Positions 18,235 to 27,433 of a stretch of 64,000 bases of DNA are shown piece by piece. The notes below the pieces were generated by a model that ran no database searches, was not told the origin of the DNA, and saw nothing but the letters and a program-made list of their open reading frames with translations. This stretch comes from Candidatus Enterococcus huntleyi (GTDB lineage Bacteria > Bacillota > Bacilli > Lactobacillales > Enterococcaceae): positions 62,001 through 126,000 of the forward strand of contig NZ_MAEJ01000007.1 in NCBI RefSeq assembly GCF_009933175.1, read 5' to 3'. The position numbers were made by a program, and so were the translations under genes. How positions within the stretch are numbered: the stretch's first letter is position 1; every line of letters starts with the position of its first letter.

Positions 18235-18338
18235 TGTTTTCGTGCATTCCTACAGCATTCAAAAAAGTAAGAATCTAGCAACCAGTGGTCTTTCCTTTTG
18301 AAACTAGCCTTATTCTCTCTGTTTTCCACTAAAAAAGT

Positions 18339-18354
18339 GCGCAACTAGCCACAA
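18339..18354 (+). repeat. Diverged repeat copy C (GCGCAACTAGCCACAA)
   Basis: Exact reverse complement of copy B and near-identical to copy A. The 80 nt before it (from about 18270) also resemble the 80 nt before copy A, which suggests an old duplication spaced about 300 nt. Confidence 0.65.
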
Positions 18355-18721
18355 GTCTCTTAAAAACAATTAGTGTATGCTCATTTATAAATTTTATTCT
18401 ATTTGTTTAAATAACGAATCGATAGTTATCTAAACAGATAACTCTAAGCTTCGATCAACAAGTATTTATCGTTCGTCTAAACTTCTGCTTGCAGTACATC
18501 AGAAAAATACTTAACTGATTGATGATTCCTCGATAGTCTTGGAATTCCCCTATTTTTCTCAAATAGTTTTCTAAAAAACTAAAGAGATTAGACTACATCT
18601 ATCAGTGATTCTGTCCACATCTTTCGTCCGAATTTTTATAAACAATAAGCAAATAATTGCCTATTCTCTCCAATTTTGCGATACACTAGATATGAACAAA
18701 AAATTAGGAGGCGTTAATTTT

Positions 18722-19573
18722 ATGAATTCACTGACATCTACGTATAAACTAAGCAATGGCATTGAAATCCCAGTTGTTGGCTTTGGCACATGGCAAACTC
18801 CCGATGGCGAAGTAGCTGTTCAATCAGTTAAAGAGGCCTTAAAAGCTGGCTATCGTCACATCGACACAGCACAAGGTTATGGCAATGAAGAAAGTGTCGG
18901 TCAAGCAATTGCTGAAAGTGGCATCGACCGCAAGGACATTTTTGTCACCAGTAAATTAGGTAATGGTCAACATAGTTATGATCTTGTGATGAGTTCTTTT
19001 GACGAGTCTTTAAAAAAACTTAAGACAGATTATCTTGATTTATTCTTAATCCATTGGCCAAATCCACTAGGTTTTAGAGAACATTGGGAACAAGCGAACG
19101 CAGACACTTGGCGTGCTATGGAGGAGCTGTATGAAGCTGGCAAAATTAAAGCGATTGGCGTCAGCAACTTTTTACCGCACCATTTAGAGACTCTTGCAAA
19201 AACAGCGAAGATCATGCCGATGGTCAATCAAATTTTCTTAGCTCCTGGTGAACTTCAAACAACAGTCGTTGACTACGCTCGTGCACATGACATGTTGTTA
19301 GAAGCCTACAGCCCTCTTGGTACTGGGAAAATTTTTGAGGTGCCTGAGATGAAAAAAATTGCTGAAGCACATGGCAAATCAATCGCCCAAATCGCAATCC
19401 GTTGGTCTTTACAACACGGCTTCTTACCTTTACCAAAATCAGTGACACCAAGTCGTATAGAAGAAAATACGCAGGTTTTTGACTTCGAATTATCTGACGC
19501 TGAAATGTCAGTAATCGATGGACTTGATGGCGTTGTCGGCAAAGCAATCAATCCAGATACAACCCAGTGGTAA
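18722..19573 (+). CDS. Aldo/keto reductase
   Basis: A 283-residue NADPH-dependent oxidoreductase of the AKR5-like (2,5-diketo-D-gluconate reductase) group. N-terminal GFGTWQTPDG, the catalytic tetrad region YRHIDTAQGYGNEESVG (Asp, Tyr), Lys in TSKLGN, His in FLIHWPNP, and the C-terminal cofactor region LPKSVTPSRIEEN are all present. Such enzymes reduce aldehydes such as methylglyoxal or keto-sugars; the substrate here is unknown. The ATG at 18722 has a perfect AGGAGG; the frame upstream is open but lacks a ribosome site. Confidence 0.9.
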   Translation: MNSLTSTYKLSNGIEIPVVGFGTWQTPDGEVAVQSVKEALKAGYRHIDTAQGYGNEESVGQAIAESGIDRKDIFVTSKLGNGQHSYDLVMSSFDESLKKLKTDYLDLFLIHWPNPLGFREHWEQANADTWRAMEELYEAGKIKAIGVSNFLPHHLETLAKTAKIMPMVNQIFLAPGELQTTVVDYARAHDMLLEAYSPLGTGKIFEVPEMKKIAEAHGKSIAQIAIRWSLQHGFLPLPKSVTPSRIEENTQVFDFELSDAEMSVIDGLDGVVGKAINPDTTQW

Positions 19574-19613
19574 GCGAAAGTGATAGCTTATTTCTTTAAA
19601 AGAGGTGACGCAA

Positions 19614-19862
19614 ATGAAAAATGAATTGATTGAACAGCAGTTGGATACTCTACCGGAAGAGATTATTCGAACCTTTCACAAGGATTTTATCTTTTTAATA
19701 TCTCCTGGCCTCGTTCAGCACTTCCCTGCTCGAGGATGGAGTCAAGAACAAATCGAAAAAGAAGTCAAAAAACGTATCGGTGAGCCTTTGATAATCGAGC
19801 CTTGGCGGACACATACCATTGCGTACAAAAAAGACTCGACCCTCGTAGCTCTGATCCCTTAA
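19614..19862 (+). CDS. Small conserved hypothetical protein, 82 residues
   Basis: Not recognised. A soluble, mixed-charge protein with no signal or membrane helix; the middle reads SPGLVQHFPARGWSQEQIEKEVKKRIGEPLIIEPW. The ATG follows AGAGG by 8 nt. It lies 40 nt after the aldo/keto reductase gene on the same strand, so it is probably the second gene of that unit, with a strong terminator after it. Confidence 0.65.
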   Translation: MKNELIEQQLDTLPEEIIRTFHKDFIFLISPGLVQHFPARGWSQEQIEKEVKKRIGEPLIIEPWRTHTIAYKKDSTLVALIP

Positions 19863-19940
19863 CAGTCTGCCTATTTTTTGCAGAATAAAAAGAAGTCAGA
19901 TAGATAACTTGATGAAGACTGTTGATTCTTCTCTCAAAAA

Positions 19941-20000
19941 TATCCTTAACTCAGTCATCTCCCATTTCATTTGGTCCGGCTGAGTATAAGGATATTTTTT
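19941..20000 (+). terminator. Terminator
   Basis: TATCCTTAACTCAG (19941-19954) pairs with CTGAGTATAAGGATA (19980-19994) with one small bulge, followed by a T-run. It closes the aldo/keto reductase unit. Confidence 0.85.
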
Positions 20001-20148
20001 TATTTTTCTATTATTTTTTCACAAAAACAGACTATATTGTAAAGAAATTCTCATAATAATGTTATTTTCAGAAAAATTTACCACCTTTTTCTTTTCATTT
20101 TGAGCAAACTTTTCTATAATCGTAAGAGTAAAGATAAAGGAGTGCATT

Positions 20149-20937
20149 ATGAAAAAGAAACTAAAGAAAAAATTATTAACGCAATTCCGTCCTTCAATGG
20201 ATGCCATTCGTACCAAATTACTCCACTCGATGGAAGAAAAAATCGCCGCGCAATACGGTCGGACTTTTAAATTAGAAGTCGAAAAGAAAGAAAAGCTGTT
20301 CTTAGTCATCCAACCTGAAAAAGAATCCGGTGAAGAACGCATTTTAATTCCGATTGATGATAATTTCACTGCCATCCTAAAGAAAATCCAGACAGGAGAT
20401 CAAACAGTTTTTGATACATTTAGAGACAAATTACTGCTAGAAGTCCTATCTATCTGGGGGCAGCACCGGGCGCCACTATCTCCTATAAGCACGGAGAAAG
20501 AGCAAACAACCGCTGATATGAGCCAAGTGAAACAGGAAGCCGCTACTAAAGCGACCTCAAAAAAAGCCCAAGGTAAAAAGAACGATGGCGACAAAGTAAC
20601 ACATACAAAAACGAAAACAACGACACCTACAGAAAAAGCAGAAACACCGAAAGCAACTGAAACAGTCGAGTCTCCTTCAGCTGGCGCACCGATTACATTA
20701 GCTGAATTTAAAGAAGCGATTGCCCGTGATTATTCAAAATTATTCGTCGAAGAAACGGATAACACAATCACCATCAATGAACAAGCCGCTGCTGGCCCAA
20801 AATTGTTAGCCAGCCTTTCAAAAACTGAGACTGATTCAGTCATCATCGAAAAAGCGCTTGAGCGTAAGTACAAAGTTAAATTAACACTGATTCCGCTAAT
20901 TGAAGCTTTAGCTAACACGCCAATTGATAAACGTTAA
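20149..20937 (+). CDS. Hypothetical protein with two small domains and a Lys/Thr linker
   Basis: Not recognised. 262 residues without signal peptide or membrane helix. An N-terminal basic domain (about 1-105, starting MKKKLKKKLLTQF) is followed by a low-complexity Lys/Thr/Glu-rich linker (about 115-175) and a C-terminal alpha/beta segment (about 178-262, ITLAEFKEAIARDYSKLFVEETDNTITI). The strongly basic start could suggest nucleic-acid or membrane-surface contact, but no motif supports that. The ribosome site AAAGGAG and a bidirectional terminator indicate an expressed gene. Monocistronic. Confidence 0.7.
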   Translation: MKKKLKKKLLTQFRPSMDAIRTKLLHSMEEKIAAQYGRTFKLEVEKKEKLFLVIQPEKESGEERILIPIDDNFTAILKKIQTGDQTVFDTFRDKLLLEVLSIWGQHRAPLSPISTEKEQTTADMSQVKQEAATKATSKKAQGKKNDGDKVTHTKTKTTTPTEKAETPKATETVESPSAGAPITLAEFKEAIARDYSKLFVEETDNTITINEQAAAGPKLLASLSKTETDSVIIEKALERKYKVKLTLIPLIEALANTPIDKR

Positions 20938-20956
20938 AAACCGGAATTCCAAACGA

Positions 20957-21001
20957 AAAAACTTTCCTGACAGATTCATTCTAATCAGGAAAGTTTTTTT
21001 A
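20957..21001. terminator. Bidirectional terminator
   Basis: ACTTTCCTGA (20961-20970) pairs with TCAGGAAAGT (20985-20994), with A-run before and T-run after, serving both converging genes. Confidence 0.88.
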
Positions 21002-21018
21002 TTGATACTCAAGTCATG

Positions 21019-23481
21019 CTACTTATTCAAGCGGATTTCTTTTAATGCCGCTTCCGCGTTTTCTTTGTTCATCTGTCCTTTTTTCTTCAAGGCTTCAACA
21101 ACTAATTGAATTTCTTCACCTTGTGCGCCAACTGACATCGCAAGCGAACGGACTTGAAGCGACATATGGCCTTTTTGGATACCATCAGTTACCAAAGCTC
21201 TAATCGCTGCTAAATTCTGAGCTAATCCCACAGAGACAACAATCTCCGCCAACTCGATAGCTGAATCCACGCCTAATAAGTCAAGTGCAAATTTGGCTTT
21301 AGGTAAGACGCCAGACGCGCCGCCGACTGAAGCTATCGCCATTGGCACGGTCAGTTCACCGACCAAATATTCGCCTTCTATTTTCCAAGTTGTTAAGCCT
21401 TCGTAATGTCCATCTTTTGCCGCATAGGCATGACAGGCAGCCGCAACAGCTCGGTTATCATTACCTGTCGCAAGGATTACGGCGTCGATACCGTTCATAA
21501 TTCCTTTATTATGAGTCACTGCCCGATACGTATCTAATTTGGCATAAATCGCAGCTTCGGTAATTCGTTTCGCCACCTCTTCGCCATTGATTGTGCTATT
21601 TCCAACTTGCTTCAATGGGATTTGACAGCGTGCAGTAACTAAAGATTCTGTCGCAAAATTACTCAAGATACTAAATAATATTTCTTCCTGAGGAAACCAC
21701 TCGCGTAGGCCCACCGCAATCCCTTCAAGAATTGTGTTGACGATATTGGCACCCATCGCATCCTTAACATCCACCAGTACATCCAGAGAAACGTATTTCT
21801 CATTCGCTTCTGTGAAACAGCGTGTATCTACCTTACGAATGCCGCCACCACGCTTAACAATTGATGGATAGCTACTCTCCGCAAGAGAAAAAATCGCCGC
21901 CTGTTTTTCCACTAATAACGTTTGAAGCTCTTCTGCATTTTTGACACCTGCAAAGACAATCTGTCCCCGCATCAAACGTTCGTTGGTTGTGGCAGTAAAG
22001 CCGCCTGCTTGTTTGACAATCTTGGCTGCATTACTGGCCGCCGCAATGACTGACGGCTCCTCTGTCGCCATCGGAATGAGTTTTTCTTGGTCATTAATCA
22101 GAAAGTTTTGCGCAATTCCTAAGGGTGTCTCGATCTCACTGATTTGATTTTCAATCAAATTATCGGCTAACCCTTCTGGCAAACTAACTTGTTCCGACAG
22201 CAACGCTTTTTGCTCCGCCGTAATTTTATTTTCTTTGAACAGCTCATCTAGACGTTCTTCACGTGAGAGCTGATAGAACTTTTTTTTTTCGTTCATTCCT
22301 TCTAAGGAGTCTGTTCCATCTTCTCGTTCGATTAAAACAGCCAAACCTAAGCCGCCACCGATACATAGTGAGGCAATCCCACGTTTTTTATTATTCGCTT
22401 TTAAAGCATACGAAAGCGTAGTTAAGATACGGGAACCTGAAGCTCCAATTGGATGGCCTAAGGAAATCCCACCGCCATAAATATTGACTTTTTCATTGGG
22501 CAAGCCTAACTCACGAGCCGCAGCGACTGTGGTTGCCGCAAAAGCTTCATTAATTTCAAATAAATCAATATCTTCCACTGTCAGCTGATTTTTTTTGAGT
22601 AACTCCGTGATGGCGTTATACGGTGCAAAGCCCATGTATGCTGGATCAACACCGACCTCAGTGTAGTCTTTAATAACAGCTAGATAAGAAAGATTCTCCC
22701 GCTCAGCATATTCTTTAGAAGCGAGCAAAACAGCCGCCGCCCCATCATTGACTGTCGAAGAAGTACCGGCAGTCACCGATCCGTCCTCTTTAAAAACTGT
22801 CCGTAGCGTCCCTAATTTTTCTAAGGTGCTATTGCCACGAATCCCTTCATCTTGTGTAAATAATGCGCCTGTGGGCAATTGAACTGGCGTAATTTCTTCA
22901 ACAAACTTGCCTTGTTCAGTCGCCGCTGCTGCTCTTTGTTGCGACTGCAAAGCAAATTCGTCTTGCTGTTGTCGCGAAACGTTATATTTAGCCGCGACAT
23001 TTTCAGCTGTAATCCCCATTGATGCTTGACTAAAGGCATCTGTCAACCCATCTAAAGCCATGCTTGAAATAGCAGGTCCATATTCCTGTGTTTCCGGTTG
23101 ATATTGCTGAATCATAGGAGCTTGTGACATGTTTTCTGTGCCACCAGCTAAGACCACCTCAGCTTGTCCCACTTGAATTAATTGTCTCGCTAAAATGACT
23201 GATTTTAAGCCTGAACCACAGACTTCATTCACTGTCATAGCCGGCACAGTCACCGGCAAGCCCGCGCCAATAGCAATTTGTCTAGCTGTATTTTGCCCAA
23301 CACCGGCTTGTAACACGTGACCAAAAATCACTTGTTTAATTTCATTCTTAACTGTTTTATTTCTATCTAAAATCGTTTCAACGACCGTCTTACCTAAATC
23401 TACCGCACTCAGTGAACTTAATTCACCTCTGTATTTCCCTATCGGGGTACGTGTTGCGTCAATTATTACAACCTCTTTCAC
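21019..23481 (-). CDS. mvaE: Fused acetyl-CoA acetyltransferase / HMG-CoA reductase
   Basis: An 820-residue bifunctional enzyme for the first and third steps of the mevalonate pathway. Residues about 1-390 are a thiolase with nucleophile Cys in VNEVCGSGLKS, NEAFAAT, GHPIGASGSR and SLCIGGG. Residues about 405-820 are a class II HMG-CoA reductase with the DAMGANIVN motif, HNKGIMNGID and ATGNDNRAV. This fusion is characteristic of enterococci and close relatives. The GTG at 23481 is preferred because GGAGGTG precedes it by 6 nt; the open frame begins at a GTG 15 nt upstream that overlaps the ribosome site. Divergent from mvaS. Confidence 0.97.
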   Translation of the reverse strand: MKEVVIIDATRTPIGKYRGELSSLSAVDLGKTVVETILDRNKTVKNEIKQVIFGHVLQAGVGQNTARQIAIGAGLPVTVPAMTVNEVCGSGLKSVILARQLIQVGQAEVVLAGGTENMSQAPMIQQYQPETQEYGPAISSMALDGLTDAFSQASMGITAENVAAKYNVSRQQQDEFALQSQQRAAAATEQGKFVEEITPVQLPTGALFTQDEGIRGNSTLEKLGTLRTVFKEDGSVTAGTSSTVNDGAAAVLLASKEYAERENLSYLAVIKDYTEVGVDPAYMGFAPYNAITELLKKNQLTVEDIDLFEINEAFAATTVAAARELGLPNEKVNIYGGGISLGHPIGASGSRILTTLSYALKANNKKRGIASLCIGGGLGLAVLIEREDGTDSLEGMNEKKKFYQLSREERLDELFKENKITAEQKALLSEQVSLPEGLADNLIENQISEIETPLGIAQNFLINDQEKLIPMATEEPSVIAAASNAAKIVKQAGGFTATTNERLMRGQIVFAGVKNAEELQTLLVEKQAAIFSLAESSYPSIVKRGGGIRKVDTRCFTEANEKYVSLDVLVDVKDAMGANIVNTILEGIAVGLREWFPQEEILFSILSNFATESLVTARCQIPLKQVGNSTINGEEVAKRITEAAIYAKLDTYRAVTHNKGIMNGIDAVILATGNDNRAVAAACHAYAAKDGHYEGLTTWKIEGEYLVGELTVPMAIASVGGASGVLPKAKFALDLLGVDSAIELAEIVVSVGLAQNLAAIRALVTDGIQKGHMSLQVRSLAMSVGAQGEEIQLVVEALKKKGQMNKENAEAALKEIRLNK

Positions 23482-23668
23482 GAAATACACCTCCACTCAG
23501 AATATATCATGATTTGTCAAAAAACAAAACTCTGTATTCATTTTTGGTATTTTTTCATACCAAAATTTAACAATCTCTAAAATATCATCTTTTTTTAACT
23601 ACATTTTCCATGAAATATGATACCTTAGATAGTAGATAGTTTTTTACATACGAAAAGGAGACGTGAAA

Positions 23669-24826
23669 ATGAATATTGGTATTGATAAATTATCCTTTTA
23701 TGTGCCAAATTTGTATGTCGACATGACGGACTTAGCGCATGCCAGAGATACAGATCCAAATAAATTCCACATTGGGATTGGGCAAGATAAAATGGCGGTT
23801 AGCCCAGTCACTCAAGATATTGTTACACTAGGAGCAAATGCTGCAGCAAAAATCCTTTCAGATAAAGACAAAGAAGAAATTGACATGGTGATTGTCGGTA
23901 CTGAGTCGAGCTATGACTTTTCTAAAGCATCGGCTGTCGCAATTCATCGTCTATTAGGTATCCAACCCTTCGCTCGTTCTTTTGAAATAAAAGAAGCTTG
24001 CTACGGCGCAACAGCTGCTCTTCAAATGGCAAAAAATTATATCGCAGAACACCCAACGCGAAAAGTCTTAGTAATTGCTGCTGATTTGGCTCGTTACGGC
24101 TTAAATTCTGGTGGCGAACCAACTCAAGGAGCTGGTGCTATTGCAATTCTTGTGACTAGTGACCCACGCATTTTAACTATTGAAAACGATAGTGTCTTTT
24201 TGACAGAAGATATTTACGATTTTTGGCGCCCAAGCTACGCTGATTTCCCATTAGTTGATGGGCCTTTATCTAATGAAACATACATCCAATCATTCGGTAA
24301 AGTTTGGAACCGCCATAAAGAAGTTACTGGGCAAACTTTGGCTGACTATGATGCATTATGCTTCCATATCCCTTATACGAAAATGGGTAAAAAAGCCTTG
24401 CTTAGCGTCCTATCAGAAACCGATGAAGCAACGCAAGAACGCTTAATGAATCGCTATGAAGAAAGTATCACCTACAGCCGCAATGTCGGCAATTTATATA
24501 CAGGTTCATTATTTTTAGGCCTAATCTCTTTACTAGATATCAGTAAAGAACTAGACGCAGGCTCAACCATCGGCCTCTTCAGCTATGGTTCTGGCGCCGT
24601 CAGCGAGTTCTTCACCGTTCGCTTAGTAGAAGGCTATAAAGAACAACTAGCCGTCCAGGAACACCAAAAACTCTTAGAAAATCGTCGCAAATTAGCAATC
24701 GATGAATACGAAGAAATCTTCACTCAAGCACTACCAAAACACGGTGAAGCAGCCACTTTCGACGATGAAATATTGTTCTCAATTGAAAAAGTTGAAAATG
24801 ACATTCGCTTCTATAAAGAAAACTAA
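23669..24826 (+). CDS. mvaS: Hydroxymethylglutaryl-CoA synthase
   Basis: A 385-residue enzyme condensing acetyl-CoA with acetoacetyl-CoA to HMG-CoA, the step between the two MvaE activities. Catalytic residues are visible: Glu in GTESSYDFSKA, Cys in KEACYGATAALQMA, and His in CFHIPYTKMGKKA. The length is normal. The ATG at 23669 follows AAAGGAG by 8 nt; a GTG two codons earlier is less likely. The gene diverges from mvaE across about 185 nt, which lets the pair be co-regulated. The remaining mevalonate genes lie outside the window. Confidence 0.97.
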   Translation: MNIGIDKLSFYVPNLYVDMTDLAHARDTDPNKFHIGIGQDKMAVSPVTQDIVTLGANAAAKILSDKDKEEIDMVIVGTESSYDFSKASAVAIHRLLGIQPFARSFEIKEACYGATAALQMAKNYIAEHPTRKVLVIAADLARYGLNSGGEPTQGAGAIAILVTSDPRILTIENDSVFLTEDIYDFWRPSYADFPLVDGPLSNETYIQSFGKVWNRHKEVTGQTLADYDALCFHIPYTKMGKKALLSVLSETDEATQERLMNRYEESITYSRNVGNLYTGSLFLGLISLLDISKELDAGSTIGLFSYGSGAVSEFFTVRLVEGYKEQLAVQEHQKLLENRRKLAIDEYEEIFTQALPKHGEAATFDDEILFSIEKVENDIRFYKEN

Positions 24827-24837
24827 AAGACAAAAAA

Positions 24838-24876
24838 ATTACCTGACGCCAAATTTTTTTCAGCGTCAGGTATTTT
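24838..24876. terminator. Bidirectional terminator after mvaS
   Basis: ACCTGACGC (24841-24849) pairs with GCGTCAGGT (24863-24871), with A/T runs on both sides, between the converging mvaS and the ABC binding-protein gene. Confidence 0.88.
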
Positions 24877-25863
24877 TTATTTAGCGTTAATTCCGTTAAA
24901 ATCTGTTAACTCGTCGTATTTATATGCTTCGTCAATCTGACCTTTATCCTTAGACCATTTGATAATGTTATCAAACTGTTCTTGCGTCACCGCTTGAGCA
25001 TGTGGATAATCGTCCGTTTTGCTGTCCAAATATTGACTCATCGCATCAGGAAATTGATATTTCGTTAAGATATCCGCATATTCGCTGGCTTTGTGTTCAT
25101 TCATGTAATCAATCGCTTGGTTGTAGGCTGCATAGAAAGCTGCAATATCTTGTGGTCGTTCGTCCAATACCGTATCCATGAACTGAATTGTTCCACCGTA
25201 GATATCTAAATCTTGTGAACTACCCAAGACAACTGCCCCTTGTTTTGCTAACATGCTGGCCTGAGGTTCCGTGTAGACTGCGGCATCTACTTGACCATTC
25301 AATAATGCTTCTGATCGCGCAGAAAAGGAAGCAATTTCCACAACTTCATAGGTAAAGTTATCTTTTTTCGCGAATTCGTCCATGATATATTCCAAGATAA
25401 AGTTTGGCACCAAGGTTACCGTGTGTTTATCCAAGTCTTTCATCTCAGTAATTTCCGATTGAGGAGACGCCAATACTTTGAAATCTTCCAAAATTCCTGA
25501 CGTGATCTTCATATCAATCCCATTCTTCTTGAAAGCCGCTGCTGTCATCACATCGCCAATCGTTCCCTCAAGCTCTTTGGATTGGACTGCCACGTTTCGA
25601 TCGTTTGGTGAAGTAAATGATTTAATCTCCACCGTTAGTCCCACTTTATCAAAAAATCCTTCTTCTTTAGATAAAATAATTGGAATAGCTGATTCCGCTG
25701 GTAAGACCCCGATATTTAATGCTTGATCCGTTACTTTCGCTTCCGTACTCGCCGCTGTCGATTCTTGACTAGACGCTGCCGTTTTGTCATTTCCATTGCC
25801 ACAAGCACTCAAGCTGACCGCCCCTAATAATACAATCCCTAAACCTAGTAACATCTTTTTCAT
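24877..25863 (-). CDS. ABC transporter substrate-binding lipoprotein, NitT/TauT (NMT1-like) type
   Basis: A 328-residue lipoprotein with lipobox LSAC (C21) and a Ser/Thr/Ala-rich linker. The mature part follows the NMT1/SsuA-like pattern: LNIGVLPAESAIPIILSKEEGFFDKVGLTVEI near the start, GTIGDVMTAAAF, and LLNGQVDAAVYTEPQASML. Members bind sulphonates, nitrate, thiamine precursors or other small molecules; nothing here fixes the ligand. It is followed on the same strand by a NodB-type deacetylase gene ending 3 nt upstream. The ATPase and permease genes are divergent on the plus strand, so the importer is split between two units. Confidence 0.9.
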   Translation of the reverse strand: MKKMLLGLGIVLLGAVSLSACGNGNDKTAASSQESTAASTEAKVTDQALNIGVLPAESAIPIILSKEEGFFDKVGLTVEIKSFTSPNDRNVAVQSKELEGTIGDVMTAAAFKKNGIDMKITSGILEDFKVLASPQSEITEMKDLDKHTVTLVPNFILEYIMDEFAKKDNFTYEVVEIASFSARSEALLNGQVDAAVYTEPQASMLAKQGAVVLGSSQDLDIYGGTIQFMDTVLDERPQDIAAFYAAYNQAIDYMNEHKASEYADILTKYQFPDAMSQYLDSKTDDYPHAQAVTQEQFDNIIKWSKDKGQIDEAYKYDELTDFNGINAK

Positions 25864-25866
25864 CGC

Positions 25867-26610
25867 TTATTTTTCCTCCATTAATTGTTGAAATATTGGT
25901 AGGCTCATGGCCTCTGGAATCACTTCTCGATGTAATTCCAATGGTGCTGTCTCCTTCGTATTCCAACCTGTTTTCGTTGTAAATGCTAGCTTGAACGCCA
26001 TTTCATCTAAAATAGCCACCGTTTCTTGATTATATAAGCCAAATGGATAGGCAAAGACATCTTGGTGTATCACGTATTCGTTGCATTCCCGCAAATCCTC
26101 TATGACAGCTCCCTTCGGCTCCCACATCGGTTGAGAAAGCGTCGTTCCCTGTCTCTTATGGAAATGGGTCGTGTGATTTGCCGTTTCAAAAACATCGGCC
26201 ATCGCTGAAACTTCCGCTACACTTAAACAACGTGAAAATTCCGGTTGATAGGCAACTTCCTCAGTAAACAGCCAACCCTTTACGACGAACACCGTCGCCT
26301 TCATCCCAGCTTTTTTCAAAATTGGGTACGCATACTCCTTCATCGATTGGTAACAATCATCAAAGGTAATCAGCACCGACTTTTCAGGTAGCTCTTTCTT
26401 CTTCTCGTAAAACTCTTTGACTTCGCTCAAGGTTAAACAATGATAATTTTGTTCCTTCAAAAAGTTTATTTGTTCTTGAAAATGCGCTACACTGACATAG
26501 AGCGGCATGGGCAATGAATCCTCATAACCATCAGCTACACGAATCGGTCGTGGCCCCGTAGCCAACTCTTTTTCAGGACGAACTTCATGAAATACAAGCG
26601 TTCGAAACAC
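25867..26610 (-). CDS. Polysaccharide deacetylase (NodB/CE4) family protein without signal peptide
   Basis: A 247-residue protein with the CE4 fold: the metal/catalytic motif LITFDDCYQSM, the zinc-binding ETANHTTHFH and the late motif FAYPFGLYN are present. There is no signal peptide or membrane anchor, unlike most wall-acting CE4 enzymes, so it probably acts in the cytoplasm. GTG at 26610 is chosen for its AAAGGTG ribosome site; the frame opens three codons earlier. It is the first gene of a two-gene unit with the binding lipoprotein and faces the importer's ATPase and permease, which suggests processing of the imported compound. Confidence 0.83.
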   Translation of the reverse strand: MFRTLVFHEVRPEKELATGPRPIRVADGYEDSLPMPLYVSVAHFQEQINFLKEQNYHCLTLSEVKEFYEKKKELPEKSVLITFDDCYQSMKEYAYPILKKAGMKATVFVVKGWLFTEEVAYQPEFSRCLSVAEVSAMADVFETANHTTHFHKRQGTTLSQPMWEPKGAVIEDLRECNEYVIHQDVFAYPFGLYNQETVAILDEMAFKLAFTTKTGWNTKETAPLELHREVIPEAMSLPIFQQLMEEK

Positions 26611-26707
26611 AACGTTCACCTTTCTTTCTGATTAATTTTTCCTAAGCTAGTATAGCATATTACTCGCCATTTGTATCTTATATCACAATCAAAAAAAGGA
26701 GCCTCTT

Positions 26708-27433
26708 ATGCCGATAGATATCCATAATCTAACCTTTAGTTATGCAAATGAACCCATTTTTAAGCAACTCTCATTCTCCTTTTTAAAAGGAAAAACCTAC
26801 ACCATTTTAGGGAAATCTGGTAGCGGCAAAAGTACGCTACTCAATCTTTTAAAAGGGTTTGAACAGCCACAAGATGGCACGATTGATTATATCGAAACAA
26901 CTGCTCAAAAAGTCGAATTACTCTTCCAGGAACACCTACTATTTGATTGGCAAACCGTGCGACAAGCGATTGAACTTCCTTTACGACTCACACATGTCGA
27001 AAAAAAACAGCGCAAGGAGCAAGTCGACATTCTTCTGAGAGAACTGCAGCTTACTGAACTTTCTGACCGGTTTCCTAATCAACTCAGTGGCGGACAAAAA
27101 CAACGCGTCGCCATGGCCCGAGGACTGATCACCAATCCTGATTTTCTACTATTAGATGAGCCAACCTCTTCCCTAGACCAAGAAACCAAAGAGGAAGTTC
27201 AAGCCTTTATCCTATCGGAACAAAAGAAACGCCACAACACTCTGGTTGTTGTCACTCACGATATAGAAGAAGCTGCTTTTCTTGGTGAGGTTATCTTGTT
27301 AGTGAAAAATCAAACAGTCACCATCTATGAAAACCCGCTAATTCATTTGGAGAACCGCCGGGAAACTCTCGAATTCTATGAATTTTGTATCAAGCTTCGT
27401 GCCGCACTCAAAGGAGGCCCTTATGAAAAATAA
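26708..27433 (+). CDS. ABC transporter ATP-binding protein, NitT/TauT type
   Basis: A 241-residue ATPase. Walker A GKSGSGKST (about residues 37-45), Q-loop LLFQEHLLFDW, signature LSGGQKQRVAMARGL, Walker B FLLLDEPTSSLD and switch VVTHDIEEA are intact. It should energise import with the overlapping permease and the divergently encoded lipoprotein. The ATG has an AAAAGGAG ribosome site, and the permease start lies 11 nt before this gene's end. Confidence 0.93.
   Translation: MPIDIHNLTFSYANEPIFKQLSFSFLKGKTYTILGKSGSGKSTLLNLLKGFEQPQDGTIDYIETTAQKVELLFQEHLLFDWQTVRQAIELPLRLTHVEKKQRKEQVDILLRELQLTELSDRFPNQLSGGQKQRVAMARGLITNPDFLLLDEPTSSLDQETKEEVQAFILSEQKKRHNTLVVVTHDIEEAAFLGEVILLVKNQTVTIYENPLIHLENRRETLEFYEFCIKLRAALKGGPYEK

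Larger units (their letters stand above)
17664..18721. other. Gene-free 1-kb interval with diverged repeats
   Basis: About 1,060 nt without a plausible gene, the longest such stretch in the window. It holds repeated TAGCCACA/TGTGGCTA cores (listed separately) and several small hairpins: ACTCAT-gaacta-ATGAGT (18079-18096), GTTTATA-cgagt-TATAAAC (18102-18120) and CACA/TGTG pairs. The aldo/keto reductase promoter must lie at the right end. The rest may be a decayed element, structured RNA or regulatory DNA; the sequence alone does not decide. Confidence 0.5.
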
